Position numbers and translations under genes: made by a program. Positions 44,815 to 57,042 of a stretch of DNA of 64,000 nt are shown one piece after another (the first letter of the stretch is position 1; every line of letters starts with the position of its first letter). This DNA comes from Simmondsia chinensis. Taxonomy: Eukaryota; Streptophyta; Magnoliopsida; Caryophyllales; Simmondsiaceae. The DNA is taken from the NCBI GenBank assembly GCA_018398585.1, contig JAGTTD010000011.1, forward strand, positions 10,583,846 through 10,647,845. The letters are read 5' to 3'. The notes beneath the pieces are model-generated. The model ran no database searches. It worked only from the letters and a program-made list of their open reading frames with translations, and was not told the DNA's origin.

Positions 44815-45211
44815 TAATGAGATTAGTTATTCAACGAGTTAAACGAATTACATTACGAATCTAATGAGATTAGATTTTGAACCAACATGTGAAATATTCA
44901 ATTGTTGAATATTTTATGATAATCCAAAATAAAGAATATCTAATAGAATTAGATATTCGGTTTATGATCTAGTGAGTTTAAGATTAGATTAATTAATTAA
45001 TTAATTATTTTAATAATATTAAATTTTAAAAAATTATAAGAAGCACTGGGCACGCACCCCTTTTTCAACAAAAGTTTTTTAAAATTTTATTATTTACATA
45101 ATCGAACAAATAAATGGTTAATTAGGATGAGATCCTGATTAAGATTATACAATAATCTTTACTAAAAGAGTTTAGAAAAATCTTTAATTACTCCAGCCTT
45201 CAGGCCTTAAG
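44815..45211 (+). other. AT-rich copia-A leader with TCTAAT-GAG-ATTAGA hairpins
   Basis: No gene. Contains repeated short inverted repeats: tctaatgagattag at about 44817 and tctaatgagattaga at about 44859, and related forms near 44947, 44985 and in the other leader (about 47402 and 47466). Only about 0.9 kb separates this primer site from the next LTR, so the coding part of this element is missing. Confidence 0.6.
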
Positions 45212-47247
45212 TGTTGTTATTCAAATTGCTAGGAATGTTGTCATAAAATCCAGATTTATTTTGAAATATTACTTTATTAATGGATAAAATTAAAGTTTCA
45301 GTCGTTTTCTTGTTAAATTTGGGTAATTGAGCATAAATACTGCATGTGATTTTCTTTTAAATATTATCCATGAGATGCAAAGAGTTCTCATATTACATTT
45401 TACATGTTTGTTCTAAGTGGATAATGAGATTAAGCCACAAATAGACTAGGAATAAATGATATGAAATGTTATTTGAATAACTCATGGTTGGTGATAAGTT
45501 TGGACTATTTGTCTATTAAGATCATGACTCAACACTTTAGATGATTTATCTTGGTCATGTGGATGGTAACCCAAAAGTGTTAGGTTGGTGTGTTTAATAA
45601 GATTGACACATTGAGTTGGACTATGTAGAGTGTTTCTGGACTACTATCAAAAATGGGCGATTCATGTTATACTGTTTAAACAACGACCCTAAATGCTAAG
45701 AGTATTCTCGACTTGTGCATGGAATTTTATTTTGGTGTACTATAAGTACGATCTGAACAAATGACTAAATTCCCATATGCATTGGGTAGCGGTGTGAAGT
45801 GTGACAAGGATCAGGTATTCAATATGGAATCTACAGTCTCCTTTCAAATACAAATGTCTCCTTAGTTGATTCGCATGTGTTTGAATAATTCGGAATCTTT
45901 GGCCAAAGTGTACTAAGTGTTTGACATTTTGAATTTATACTGTGAATTTGTTCAAGTACAAATAAATTATTCGAAAAAGAGCAAGTCGAGAACAAATGGA
46001 AAAGCTGCAAGAAAAATAATGATAGTAGTTATAATTATTTTTTGTCATGGATATCTAGTGGAGGGATTGTTGTCATCAATATGGTCTATTTGAAAAATAT
46101 CGAATGATTTAAGTCTAGAGTGAAGTGAAATTTATTTAGTGGAATTAAGTTTCATTAAATGGTAATTAAATTTTATTATGAGATGATAATTAATTTAACC
46201 CATTCTGAGCTAGATTTAAATTGTCTCTAAGGTCCTTGCACAAGCCTCTGATTTTTTTTGTCATAGAAAAAATATTAAAGGATTTATGAGATGAGTAAAT
46301 GTAAATTTGTTGAACATTATTCATGAGATGAATAAAAATTAAATATTATAAAATAAATTAATTTTTAAAATTAAATTCATAAGATAAAATTTTACATGCG
46401 GGACAGAAAGCCAAAAAAAATTGTAAAATGCAGTGGCAATCCACGTTGCACGTACTAGACCACGTGTCGTGTGCCGGGCGGTCCTGAGGGGAGGATCCAT
46501 CCCTTTGGGCACGGACCAACCAAAGCATGCCATGTGGCACGCTCTGGCACAACCCAGAGAGCGATCCGTGCCTTCAGGCTTAGACCAATAGGCATGCGAC
46601 ACTTGGCACGCATTTTGAAAAGGCACGCGATTTGTTTTGTATCGAAACACAGATTTTTGACTGTTGCTTAACCTTAAATGCTGCATTTTGTTCGTTGTAG
46701 ACTAAATTAGATTTTTTTTTTTTGCACTGGTATCCTACTATAAATAGAGGTACTAAATTCAAGGTTTGACATCAATTCAAAATTAAATGTTTCTAAAAGT
46801 GTTGACTTTCAGAAGTCCAATTAAAGAGAAAATTTTCTGTTAAAATTTTTCTTTCTACAGTTTAATATTTTTCAGAGCCCACTCTTCGGGCATTTTGGGG
46901 TCATTGCGTAGAAGGTAGCTGGGTCTTGGTTTTCTTGGCTTTCTCAGCATTCTTTATTATTCTTCAGGTTTTCTTATTTTATAGCAACTCTAGGTATTCT
47001 TCTTGCCTTCCCTTTTATGTTTTTCGCTTTTCAATTTATTTGTAGTTTTCTTATTATGTTAGTTATAGTTCATATAATTATTTGAATGTATTAGAGTAGA
47101 GGCCTATAGATTTAATTAAAAATTTAAATCTCTAGATTTTAAATTAGGAATTTTAAAGCAACTTTAGGTTTAAAATTATAAATTTTAAACCCTTCTGCAG
47201 CACTAGTTTAATAAACTTAGGGAAAATTTTTAAAATTTGTCCCAATA
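45212..47247 (+). mobile_element. Copia-A LTR (second complete copy)
   Basis: Parallels 3404-4670 plus 25879-26420. The start (TGTTGTTATTC) is less certain because no polypurine tract precedes it. It ends tgtcccaata at 47247, followed by a worn primer site (attatttgataacaggttac). TATA box tataaata at 46739-46746. A GC-rich block (46430-46620) upstream of the TATA holds two imperfect ~50-bp repeats ending tggcacgc. Confidence 0.75.
46739..46746 (+). promoter_or_regulatory. TATA box of copia-A LTR
   Basis: ctataaatagag context, about 500 bp from the LTR end. Same position relative to flanking homology as 4659-4666. Confidence 0.65.
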
Positions 47248-47644
47248 CAAATTATTTGATAACAGGTTACTTATTAAATTTTAGTTCACATTTTCAATAT
47301 TATTTAAGTGAGTTAAATATTATATACGATGTGAATAAAGTTATAAGGCCATATAACTTGGTGAAATATTTGACTTCGTCGAATGGGAGAACTTTTGTAA
47401 ATAGATCTAATATGATTAGAAAATTCAAAAGTTGAAATATTTGAAAGGAAAATTCTCATAATATATTTAATGAGATCAGATTACATAAGTTGGATAATTA
47501 ATGGAACCTAATTAAATTGGGGTTTTATTTAATGGTTAAATAAAATTTAAAATGTGATTCTAATATTGATTATGAGATAATCAAATTTAAAAGAAAGATC
47601 CACCATCGAGAATTTCAAGTGGGAGAGAGATTCAAGAGTTGATT

Positions 47645-47880
47645 CCTCACGGTCTCCATTGCCAGCCTAATAGTATAGTGGGTAGGCGCTACTGCCCAAG
47701 GAGGGCGTTTGTTCGTAGAATATAGGGTTATAATTCTGTATTATAGTTAGAGGTATGGGAGAGCAGATGCAGCCACGCTGATGTGGAGTATCGTGTTTAC
47801 TTGTGCTAATGTCTGGGTAATGATATACACTTAACTAGGATAGTATATTAGTCTCCTAGGGAGCATTGTGATATTGTCTT
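47645..47880 (+). repeat. Copia-A leader domain, copy a
   Basis: About 60-65% similar to copy b by eye: ccattgccagcctaatagta versus cattaccagtctagcaatat, then ...gcagccacgctgatgtggag versus gcggccacactaacgtggag. It does not keep the outer stem seen in copy b. Confidence 0.6.
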
Positions 47881-48111
47881 AGAGACCAAGAGAGAAACGG
47901 TGAGTTGATTATATTTAAGAAACATATCACTTGAGAATAATTCCCACTCTACTGATAATTCGTTACACCCCGCTCCCATGGAGTCAGGGGTAGATTGGTT
48001 AGCTCATTGTTGCACACATACAGAGAATCGTTAGGTGGATTCCATGCTTTGTTCATTCGCTAAAATTATTAGAAGTTCACAAGACTCAAAATATCTAGAG
48101 GGAGCAAGCTT

Positions 48112-48345
48112 CTAAATGAATGTTTATGGCCTTCATTACCAGTCTAGCAATATAGTAGCTGGCCGCGACTCCCTACGGAGAGCGTTCATTTGCAGAGTAC
48201 AAGGTTAGATCTCTTCGAATAGACTGAAGTGCATGAAAAGCAGGTGCGGCCACACTAACGTGGAGTACTTCGTGGACTTGTGTGGATGTCAAGGTAACGG
48301 TGTACTTAGAGTCCGATGGTAGAGTGGTGTTTTAACTATGTTTAG
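48112..48345 (+). repeat. Copia-A leader domain, copy b
   Basis: Closer match to 1-235. Arms tgaatgttt (48117-48125) and gagcgttca (48180-48188) can pair with G-U wobbles; ctcc (48169-48172) and ggag (48177-48180) pair inside. The stems of the element-1 copy and this copy differ in sequence yet stay pairable. Confidence 0.6.
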
Positions 48346-49568
48346 TAAAGAGTTTACAAGAAAACATATTTATTGAGAAATGTTTTTACCTTTTCAATAT
48401 GTCAATTCGGCCCTGCCGATGGTGAGTTTTGGGTAGTTCGGTTGGGTCTCCACGGCACAAATGTAAGTGTCAGATTGTGAATTTGGAACTTTGATTGTTT
48501 GCTAAAAGTAAGAAAAGTAATCATGTATGTTATATGACTTGTTTAACAGTCTTTTGATTTCTGATTGGTTGTTATATTTTTGCATTGCGATCAATACTGG
48601 TATGTCTTACTTGTTTATTTTGCTATGCTCACTGTGATATGGTATGTCTTAGAACATATGGAGCGCTATGAGATGCACAGAATTTCCTTATTTGCTGCTA
48701 GTAGATCTACTAAGTTGAAAAGAATGTTTAGAACATTAGACTACACTAAAGAGTTAGTTAGTTGCAAGATTCGAGCATTAGATTTCGATTGTTTTCTAGT
48801 ATTAGATACTTAAAAATTTAACTGTAGTAGAGATGAACAGATATTTAAAAGAAGTGTTTGATTAGAGAACTAGTAGAATGAGAACAGCTAACGAGAAAGA
48901 TGATAGACACCAGATTGCGTTAGGAATGTTCAGATCACGAGCCTGCCATATGATTATGGCTCATTTAATTGAGCTGGAATTCTTGATGCAAACATTGATA
49001 GCCATTCTCAACAGGATATGATCCTAACTTGCCTATCAAGGTCTTTCAATCAATTTAGGCTGGACACATTGAGTACTAGAGATTGCTCATTGTTTGAACT
49101 AATTAAAGCACAGTTTGAGAGAAAATGTGTCATGAGAACTAAAGGAATAGTCCACTTAGTGTAAGCATCTATTCAAGAGGGTAAAATAAAACATGAGTCA
49201 AAATAATTTTACCTCTTTTATAATAGCACTAGACTTTAAAAAGAATTGCCTAGGTACTTAGATACTATTATTGCCAAGACCGAAAGCCTACATGACAAGG
49301 TATACGATATCATATCTCCTCTAGTTGTGGCTAGCAGGTAGTTCACTAGTATTATGGTGAATGGACTTTCAGTATGGGCACCGGGAGATAGTAGTTTAAG
49401 TGAAGCAATATAATTTTGTATTTGAGTAACTATCTTAATGTACTTGAGAAATTTGATTTCTATTTGCTATTTTTTTCAAAATAGTCCTTCAGTTATTTTT
49501 CTGAAAAATGGACTGATGATTAAGTAAATAAAGTGTTTATTAAAAGGGTACATTACTAGATGGTTGAC

Positions 49569-50325
49569 TGATGCGTCTCAGATTTACGCATCTTCTAATT
49601 GTTATTTTAATTATTTTACACCGATTTAATTATAATTCTACACTCATTTTGGCAATTTTTATGTTTAGCAGGTTTGAAATTAAAGTTTCGAAAATTGGCA
49701 AATGTTGGTGTAAATAAGACAAATTCGATGCGTAAATAATTAAATCAAGTCAATTAGAGATTGGAACGAGATAATATAAGTCCAGAACCCGGGCCCAACA
49801 AACCAGGCCCAAACATCACCGACCAGATCACCGAACCCACACCAGCCAGCCCGCAGCACCGCCACCCCCTATCCCGACCTGCACCAGTTCGGCCCAACCA
49901 CGACCTGCTCCAATCCCAACCCAGACCCACACCTCCAGACCCGAAACACCACGCCCAGCTCGCTAGGGTTGTGAGGCATCGCTATAAATCGGGATTTGGA
50001 GAATTTGGCTCTCTGTTTTGGGTTTCTAATTCCTCATTGTAGCTCTCTCTCTCTCTCTTTCTCTCTCTTAGATTTTGATTTTTCTTTCTTTGTTGTTAAA
50101 TTGGAACGGGAGCGAAATTAGCTGGAAGACCGACATGAGTTCGTACATCTCCTTCTTCACCGGGTCATCCTTGATGGAGAGCTAACATGCTCTCTGGGGT
50201 TAGATGAAGTCTTAGCCTTTACTTTTGTTTACTTTTAATTCAGGTTAATTTGATTGTTTACATTAATTGCTTGGTTGAGATAAGTACTTTGAAGTATTAT
50301 ATTTTTATCGTTTATTCAATTGATA
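49569..50325 (+). repeat. Gypsy-B 5' LTR, first segment
   Basis: Matches 61251-61485 at its start. A GC-rich block rich in cccaa/ccagcc (49790-49960) is followed by tataaatc (49983-49990), a probable TATA box, and a CT-rich initiator-like stretch (50040-50070). Open frames in the GC-rich block are not genes. Confidence 0.85.
50312..50325. repeat. Target site duplication of the L1, left copy
   Basis: ttattcaattgata here and ttattcagttgata at 56073-56086, 14 bp with one mismatch. On the left it is followed by ten T, the complement of the L1 poly-A tail. Confidence 0.88.
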
Positions 50326-50639
50326 TTTTTTTTTTGGTAAATCAGTGATAAATACCATATATAATCAAAAATATATGTACAAGTCTACGAGGGGCATACC
50401 CCAGCCAAGGCCAGAAGGCCTGCATCAAAGAATCAATCAAAGAAAGAAACAAAGCAAGATATATCAACGATCAACATGATCAAACAAAGTGAACGAGCAA
50501 ATGAAGGCACACAAAGCTAATGCTCAACCCCCCACTTCTGCAAAAGCTGCGAGTGGCGATGAGCACCGCGAAGCATAGGGGCGGCAATAAGACGACTGCA
50601 GACCAATCCTGTGATCTCCTTAGTGATGACTACAAAAGG

Positions 50640-53600
50640 CCTGGACTAGGACCGATGAATCCTTAGGTTACGCTCATACCAGAGGATGTAAACTGTAGTG
50701 GAGAAACAAAGGGGGGCAAGGATCCCATTCACCCTGCGGCCACGAAGCCTGGTAGCAGTCCACTGAACCAGCAGGAGCCATGGAAGCGTGGGCCAGGCAA
50801 AAGAGGTGCGAGAGGACACCCTAGAACAAACAGTAGCAGAGTAGCTGCAGGTGAAGAAGAGATGGTCATGTGACTTAGCATCTGACCCGCACAACATGCA
50901 AGTAGCCCGTACATCCTACACTCGATGTCTCAGCAGTCTGTCAAATGTTCGTAGACGCTCACAAGAGGCAAGCCACAAAATGAAGGAGTGCCTCGAGATG
51001 TGAAGCTGAAACCAAAGGAGATGAAAATCCCAGATGGGTCCCTCATCCACCGTACACTGTCAGCTACCCCCGGTCGGGGCCTGAAGTCAACAGAATCCTA
51101 GATAGGAAACAGCTCCTCAATATCCCATGGGAAACGCCACTGATCACCCTCAAGAATATCTGAAACTCGAGATCCTAAACGATGACCAGTTGAGTGGAGG
51201 AGGCGGAAAGTGAACTGCCCCTCCAGACGTCCACACGGCAGCTAGTAATCGGACCACAAAACAGTGTCCCCGCCATCACCAATGATATGCCGAAAAGCCC
51301 AAGCACAAAGCGATCGAACACCAAGAATGCTCGTCTAAGACCATGAAATCGAACCTCTTGGCTGAATATCCCAGAAGGACTTCACCTTGAGTCGGTTGGC
51401 ATGAATCCACCGAGGCCAGAGAGAGTCACGATTGGTGAGTAGAACCCAAGTATGCTTCATGAGAGAAGCTTGGTTCCACTCATGCAGATGCCAAACCCCT
51501 GAGATCACCCTCCCTGCAAGGGTAACAAAGATGCTCCCAGGAGACCTTAGCCCCACCCGGGCCCAGAGAAACGCCCTTCCAGAGAAATGCTGCAAGAGTC
51601 GGCTCAATCTTCTTGATCATCAGCTTCGGGAGAATGAAGACAGATGACCAGAAGACCTAAATAGAGAACAGGACCGATCTGATAAGCTGCAAGCGTCCGG
51701 CATAAGATAAAGCACGAGATGTCCAAAGCTAGATGCGAGCAAGGATGCGGTCTAAAAGAGGCTTATAATCGATGAACCAAAGCCTCATCGTGATGAGCGG
51801 CACCCCCAAATACCTGACCGGGCACTGGCCTAACCGGAATCCCAAAACATCAAGGAGAGTTTGCTGAAGCTTAGAGTCAACCCCAGCAATGAAGACAGTG
51901 CTCTTTGCTGCATTCGAGGATAACTCGACAGTGCAGCCAAACGATCTAAAGTCTCACGAATAACTGACAAACTACCCTCATCAGCCTCACTAAAAATCAT
52001 AGGGTCATCAGCAAAGCATAAGTGTGTAAGGCTGGTACTCTGGCAACGGGGATGAAAGCGAAACCTCGGATCAGAAGATGCATGGTGACGGAAACCCTAT
52101 AAGCCCTCCATGGCAATAACAAAGAGGTAGGGCGAGAGAGGATCCCCCTGCCTAATGCCCCTATTCGTGCCAAAAAACCATGAAGCTCGCCATTAATGGC
52201 GACTGAAAATCTGGCTGTGGAAAGACACTCCCACACCCATCGAATCATAACCTCAGGTATACCCATACCGTGCATAGCGGTAAGAATGAACTCCCAGTGC
52301 ACCGTGTTAAAAGCCTTGCGAAGATCAACCTTCAGAGGTATCGAGGTGAAGGTGTCTGAAGGTGATAGTCGCGCAGAAGCTCCTGAGCCAACATAATACA
52401 ATCAGATATCCTCTGCCCAGGAACGAAAGCAGACTGTGAGTCATCAATGAGGTAAGGAAGAACCCCCATTAGCCTGTTTGAAATGATCTTAGTGATGCAC
52501 TTATAGATCACATTGCAACAGGAGATCGGGCAAAAGTCGGCTAAAGTGGAGGGATTCCACCTTTGGGATCAAGCTGATATGAGTGGAGTTCAGAGCGCCA
52601 AGCATACGCCCTGATGAAAGAAAGACCGGACAGCCCGAACAACATCATGCCCCACCACATCCCAAGCCCTCTTAAAAAAGAGGGACGTATAACCATCAGG
52701 GCCAGGTGTCCTATCATCACCAGTGGAGAACAGTGCATCTCTCACCTCAACATCAGTAACCAGAACAGATAGTGGATGAGCCTGATCCTCAAAAAGATGG
52801 GTCTGAAGGAGCTCCGAAATATCCTCATGAAGCGGCCCACTTGACTCTGTCAATAAGTCTCGAAAGTAGGAGACTCTTGCCTCAGAAATCTCACTGTCAT
52901 CATACGTCCTCCTGCCATCAGCACGAATGATAGAAGAGATCTGACTCCTAGCCTTCCTATGTGTGACAGACATATGGAAAAACCGGGTCCCTGATCTCCC
53001 AAAGAGAGCCACTGGATGCGAGACTTCTGACGATAGAAAGCCTCCTCATCCCTACACAACTGCAAGTACTCCAGAGACAAATGACGCTCCTCCTGACAAA
53101 GTAACATACTCTTGGGCCCATCATTTAAAGCCCGCTGAGCCTACGTCCAGGTATCCCTCACCGACACAACCCAAGCCGATATGTGGCTATAATGTCTAGC
53201 ATTGAGGGTCTTCAGCTCACCCTTCAGCCTTTTCAGCTTCTGAGTGAGCTGAAACATAGGGGTGCCCTTAATGCTAGTCTCCCAAACCCTCCTCATAGTA
53301 GGTGGAAACTCGTCATGGTCTGCCCAAAAGTTAAACAACTTAAAAGGGAGCTGCGATGTATGGCACTCTCCAAGGCCTCTAATGACAAAGGGACAATGGT
53401 TTAAACATAACTCCAGTGGAAGGAACTCAGCAGATGAGGAAGAATAAGTGCGAAGCCAGCCCTCGCTCACCATGCACCAGTCGAGATGCTTCAGAATGAG
53501 AGCGTCCCCATCTACCCCATTGGACCACGTGTAAAGTAGCTCATAGAACGGCAAAACTGTGAGCTCAGAATCATGAACACAGTCCCTCAAGTCATCCATA

Positions 53601-54078
53601 TGGCCAGGCCAAGAGTCTTGACCACCTCTCCTATCACTCGGACTGAGGATAGCATTAAAGTCCCCTAGGAGTATCCAAGGCTCCCCCTGAAGACCACGCT
53701 GGCTTCTCGAATACACCTCCATAGCTCCCGAAACTATCCCGGCTCGTTAAAGCCGTAGACAAATGTAGCAGTGAAGTCCACATCACCTCGGAAATTAGAA
53801 ACTTGTCAGGTGAGATACTGATCTCCACCCTGTACTCTCACTACACAGTAGAAAGTCGGATCTCACAAAACGATGATGCGACACCCACGGGGTCGCACCC
53901 TACTGATCAGAAACTGCAACCCCTCAGCATAGCAGGTAACAGCGGACTCAACAAAAGCAGGGTTCGTCTTGGTCTCAACTAAGCCAACTAGAGTCAAACG
54001 ACTGGAAGAGATCCAGCGTCGCACAACACTAATAGTGTTGGGGTTATTAAACCCCCTCACATTCCAGCATCCTATCAT
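50640..54078 (-). pseudogene. L1 ORF2: endonuclease, reverse transcriptase, zf-RVT
   Basis: ATG at 54078: MIGCWNVRGFNNP and VGLVETKTN (endonuclease start), WILLGDFNAILSPSDRRGG near 53690-53640, TYTWSN-like LLYTWSNG, and LNHCP where SDHCP is usual, so a catalytic D is lost. RT: GPDGYTSLFFKRAW (about 52700), VDLRKAFNTVHWEF (about 52330-52290), and FADD active site near 52022-51998 (different frame). The C-terminal zf-RVT reads MLCGSDAKSHDHLFFTC at 50897 down. At least five frameshifts. Confidence 0.88.
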
Positions 54079-54092
54079 GGGAAACTAGAAAA

Positions 54093-55516
54093 CTATCGCG
54101 AACCCCCACGGCCTTTATGGTCACCACGAGTACCCTGAGCAACCTGAGCGCCCCGAGTAGCCTGAACACCCTGAGCAATGACAGCACCAACAGAGCACGT
54201 AAGATGATCATCTGGAGTAGGGTTGGGAGGAGCATCCGACGCGGACACCTCCCCAGACTGCCGCTCTGCCAGAAGAGCGAACCGGTTCTGAGACTCGATA
54301 CTAGGAACTGTCTCCGTGGGCTGGCTCTCAACACAAGCAAGAGGCTCATCAATCCCCAAAAGAGCACCCTGAGCCTCCTCAATCTCTATAGGAACAAGAG
54401 CCCGACTCAGATCCTCCATCGAGCTAGCTTCCTCACCATCAGTGGATGAATCAGCAGCAGAATGAGAGGTGTGGCCCGGTGCAGGGCCCAGCACTGGGCC
54501 TGATAGTGCTCGACCCCAAATTGGACTCGGTGTGAGATGCAGGCTGGTCAGGACCGCCACCAAACAGGTGGCCCACTCTCTCTCTCCCTACCAACGACTC
54601 TCCACTCCTCCACCGGTCTGGCGGTAATAGCCACGCCACCAGCTCCGCCCCCATCAACCACCGTGACACCCACCGGCACCGTGAGGCCACCGGAAGTCTC
54701 CGCACCATTTTTATTTTTAGATTTTTTCTTCTTTCTACACCCTAGCACTGGGGCGGCGTTGCTAGGAGCCTCCTGAGCAGCAAGAGGCAAACAGTCATGC
54801 CCAAACACCATACAAGTTGGACAACGCTTCGGCATTCCTTCACACGTGATACCAAGGCGGACCTGAACGCCACACACCTCAATGAGGATCTCCAACGGCA
54901 CAGGAGCCGTGGCCCTCACCTCAACACATACCCGAATATATCCCAAACGAGTACCCTCAGCCATGACTTTGTCCATGAACCAAGGCCTACCAACGGTACT
55001 ACTAGCATAGCTAATCCCCGCGGGCGTCCTAAGAGATAAAGGAAGACCCGATATCCGGACCCAAAGAGGAGTAGTTTGGCTATCCCTACACACAGTTAGT
55101 CCCTCCTTCCAAAGCTGGAGGGACATGCAAATACCCTTGAAGAACCAAGGACCACTTAACAACATGGTCTCGGCTTGCGCCATAGTGCGAAATCGAAAGT
55201 AATAAACCTCTCCATCAGATTGGACACATTCAAGGCGCTTATTCCCTCAAAGAAAGTTAGCAATCTCCTGGGCACGAGAGTAAGCCAATCCCATGCCAAT
55301 GAGCCTACCCACCAAAAAACGCTCCCATAGATCATTGGCGGAGTCAAGGACCTCATCAGGGACAACCCTTAAAGGCTTGCCACCAACAAGTACGAGTTCA
55401 AAGTATTGCAAGGTGTTCAAATCAGTGGAGCGAACCCGGTCAGCCCAAGTGATGGCACCCGCACCACCACTCGCCTGACCCGAACCCCCACCCACAGCGC
55501 CATACACCCCAGACAT
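54093..55516 (-). pseudogene. L1 ORF1 (DUF4283-like, zinc knuckle)
   Basis: Start ATG at 55516 (MSGVYGAVGG). The frame continues past an in-frame TGA at 55247-55249 (probable CGA change) into MAQAETMLLSGPWFFKG (55183) and PLWVRISGLPL, the DUF4283 core, then GMPKRCPTCMVFGHDC, a CCHC-type knuckle, and a basic KKKKSKNKN tail. A frameshift near 54555 leads into the C-terminal part (ESQNRFALLAE, about 54300). It would bind the LINE RNA. Confidence 0.85.
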
Positions 55517-56086
55517 GGTGCATGAATTAATGCAGTAAAGAACAAGGAAAGAAACCCTAGAAAATTAGGGTTCCATAGCAACCACCTAGCGCCGGCCACC
55601 GCCAACCTCACCAGCCAAACAATCGGTCGGAAACCAGCCACCAACACCAGCAAAGACAACCAGCAAAGGAACCAAGAGGACTTACGTGCGTTTGCTCTAG
55701 AAATCGTGAAGTGAGAGAAGCCCGTGAGGAGAGAGAGAACGTGGCCACCACCACCCACCAGCACCAGGGACCACCGAGCAACCACCGGAAGGACGAGCAG
55801 AGAAAGGCGAGCCACCAAGGACGAGACGCTGGTGATGGGCTTGCCGGAACAGAGCCTCCACGTCCTACATTAATCACCAGCCTCCACAAAACCCCAGCAC
55901 CCTCTCTCTTGATTTTCACCCTTCTACGGTCGTTGGAATCACCAGCAGGCACTCCCACCAGGAAATGGAGGCACCGGCGAATGCAGCACCACCGGACCCA
56001 CCCTCGTACGGCACCGCACGTGCCCACACGCGTGTGCCCTAGTGCCTGGCGAAAATCGCCCACCCTCCTACGTTATTCAGTTGATA

Positions 56087-56677
56087 CGATTATTGAGTTT
56101 GTAACCGTTTATCGTTAATGTTGATATTTATAAATTAATTCTTTGTGCTTGTAGCCTTATGATTAATTTATCAAGCAATAGTATTAACCAAATTGTTAAT
56201 TAAAGCCTATTTTTCCTATGCTTTAGTTAGATAGGGTCAATACGTAATAATTAATAATATGTTAGGTAGAGCCTATTTTCCTTATGCTTTAGTTAGATAG
56301 GGTCAATACGCGATACTACTAATATCTCCTTAGTAGGTTAAAGTTTATAGCCTAAACCACTACCCATGTGACAATCAATAATCCCAACTTAAAAGTTAAC
56401 GCAAGAGTAATTGGCTAATGGTGGATTCGAAACCCTAGGTTCCAATTTAATACATTTTTCTGATTTGAAGTAGATTACCTTAGTTTAATTATCGTTTTCT
56501 TAGATCAATTAACACAAAAACCTCCCAATTTTATTCAAATCAATTTAAGTCATAGAATAATTTCACGTACTCTTAGTCCCTGTGGCTCGACACCCTCTCG
56601 CCCTACACTTCAATTTAGATATGTTTAGTAGATAGGGTTAAATATTAAATTTTGATAGACGTAGAAAAAGCACATCA
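56087..56677 (+). repeat. Gypsy-B 5' LTR, second segment
   Basis: Resumes after the L1 duplication and ends cacatca. It contains a 66-bp spaced duplication, agcctatttt...gctttagttagatagggtca at about 56204 and 56270. No gene. Confidence 0.82.
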
Positions 56678-56680
56678 AGA

Positions 56681-56700
56681 TTTTGGCGCCATTGCCTGGG
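56681..56700 (+). other. Gypsy-B primer binding site
   Basis: ttttggcgccattgcctggg, three bases after the LTR end; the TGGCGCC core is the usual Athila/Tat primer site. It supports the LTR border. Confidence 0.8.
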
Positions 56701-57042
56701 CTAGGCAACGTTCGTGATTTTATTTTTGTTATTTCCTTTAATTTTTAACTTTCTATTTCTTCTTTAATTTTAAATTAATTTGTTTTATTTTTCAACCTAG
56801 GATTTGAAATCTTAATTTGATTCTTAATTTTGGATTTTTAATTTTTAATTCTCTTTAATTGTTATTATCTCTTTTTTAAAAAAAATAAAAAATAAAAAAA
56901 TTTCTTTTCTTTTTATTAGCATTGTTTTTCTTGCATAAGTAGAATTTAGGGTATCTTGCTATTTGTCTTTTTTTTTAGTATTTGTTTAGTCTGTTTTATT
57001 TGTTTTGTTTATTTAATTTTTAATTTACTTGCTTCGTTGTTC
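56701..57042 (+). other. Gypsy-B leader, T-rich
   Basis: AT-rich and T-rich untranslated leader between primer site and the gag ATG at 57043. No structure or gene recognised. Confidence 0.6.

Larger units (their letters stand above)
44311..44815 (+). mobile_element. Copia-A leader (contains the SINE insertion)
   Basis: Primer site then leader sequence parallel to 26421-26657, for example gtttaataacaatatt near 44718 versus 26566. The 242-bp insertion at 44388-44629 is absent from the other copy, which confirms it is an insertion. Confidence 0.78.
47248..49568 (+). mobile_element. Copia-A element 2: leader and gag, cut by gypsy-B
   Basis: Long leader with two diverged copies of the ~240-bp domain (47645-47880; 48112-48345), then gag remnants at about 48985-49160 (SQQDMILTCLSRSFNQFRLD; FELIKAQFERKCVMRTKG) and further sequence parallel to 1100-1508. 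Gypsy-B begins at 49569; the uninterrupted copy continues gttgac-ttatttta at 1503-1516, which fixes the insertion point. Confidence 0.8.
50326..56072 (-). mobile_element. L1-type LINE, near full length, minus strand
   Basis: 5.75 kb. The poly-A tail is at the left (ttttttttttggtaaatcag on the plus strand). ORF1 at 55516-54093 and ORF2 at 54078-50640 are recognisable; the 5' untranslated part is GC-rich (55517-56072). The target duplication brackets it. Coding parts are broken by frameshifts and stops, and endonuclease residues are changed, so it is inactive. Confidence 0.9.

Noticed and set aside
46339..46686. 115-codon minus-strand frame
   Set aside because: Lies across the GC-rich duplicated block and TATA-proximal part of a copia-A LTR; no protein similarity recognised.
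49761..50042. 93-codon Pro-rich frame
   Set aside because: GC-rich segment upstream of the TATA box in the gypsy-B 5' LTR; the 3' LTR copy has a deletion there.
51432..51647. Plus-strand frames inside the LINE
   Set aside because: Antisense shadows of ORF2 on the minus strand.
55417..56118. Long Trp/Val-rich and Pro/Arg-rich frames on both strands
   Set aside because: GC-rich 5' untranslated part of the L1 lowers stop frequency; the frames do not belong to ORF1 or ORF2.
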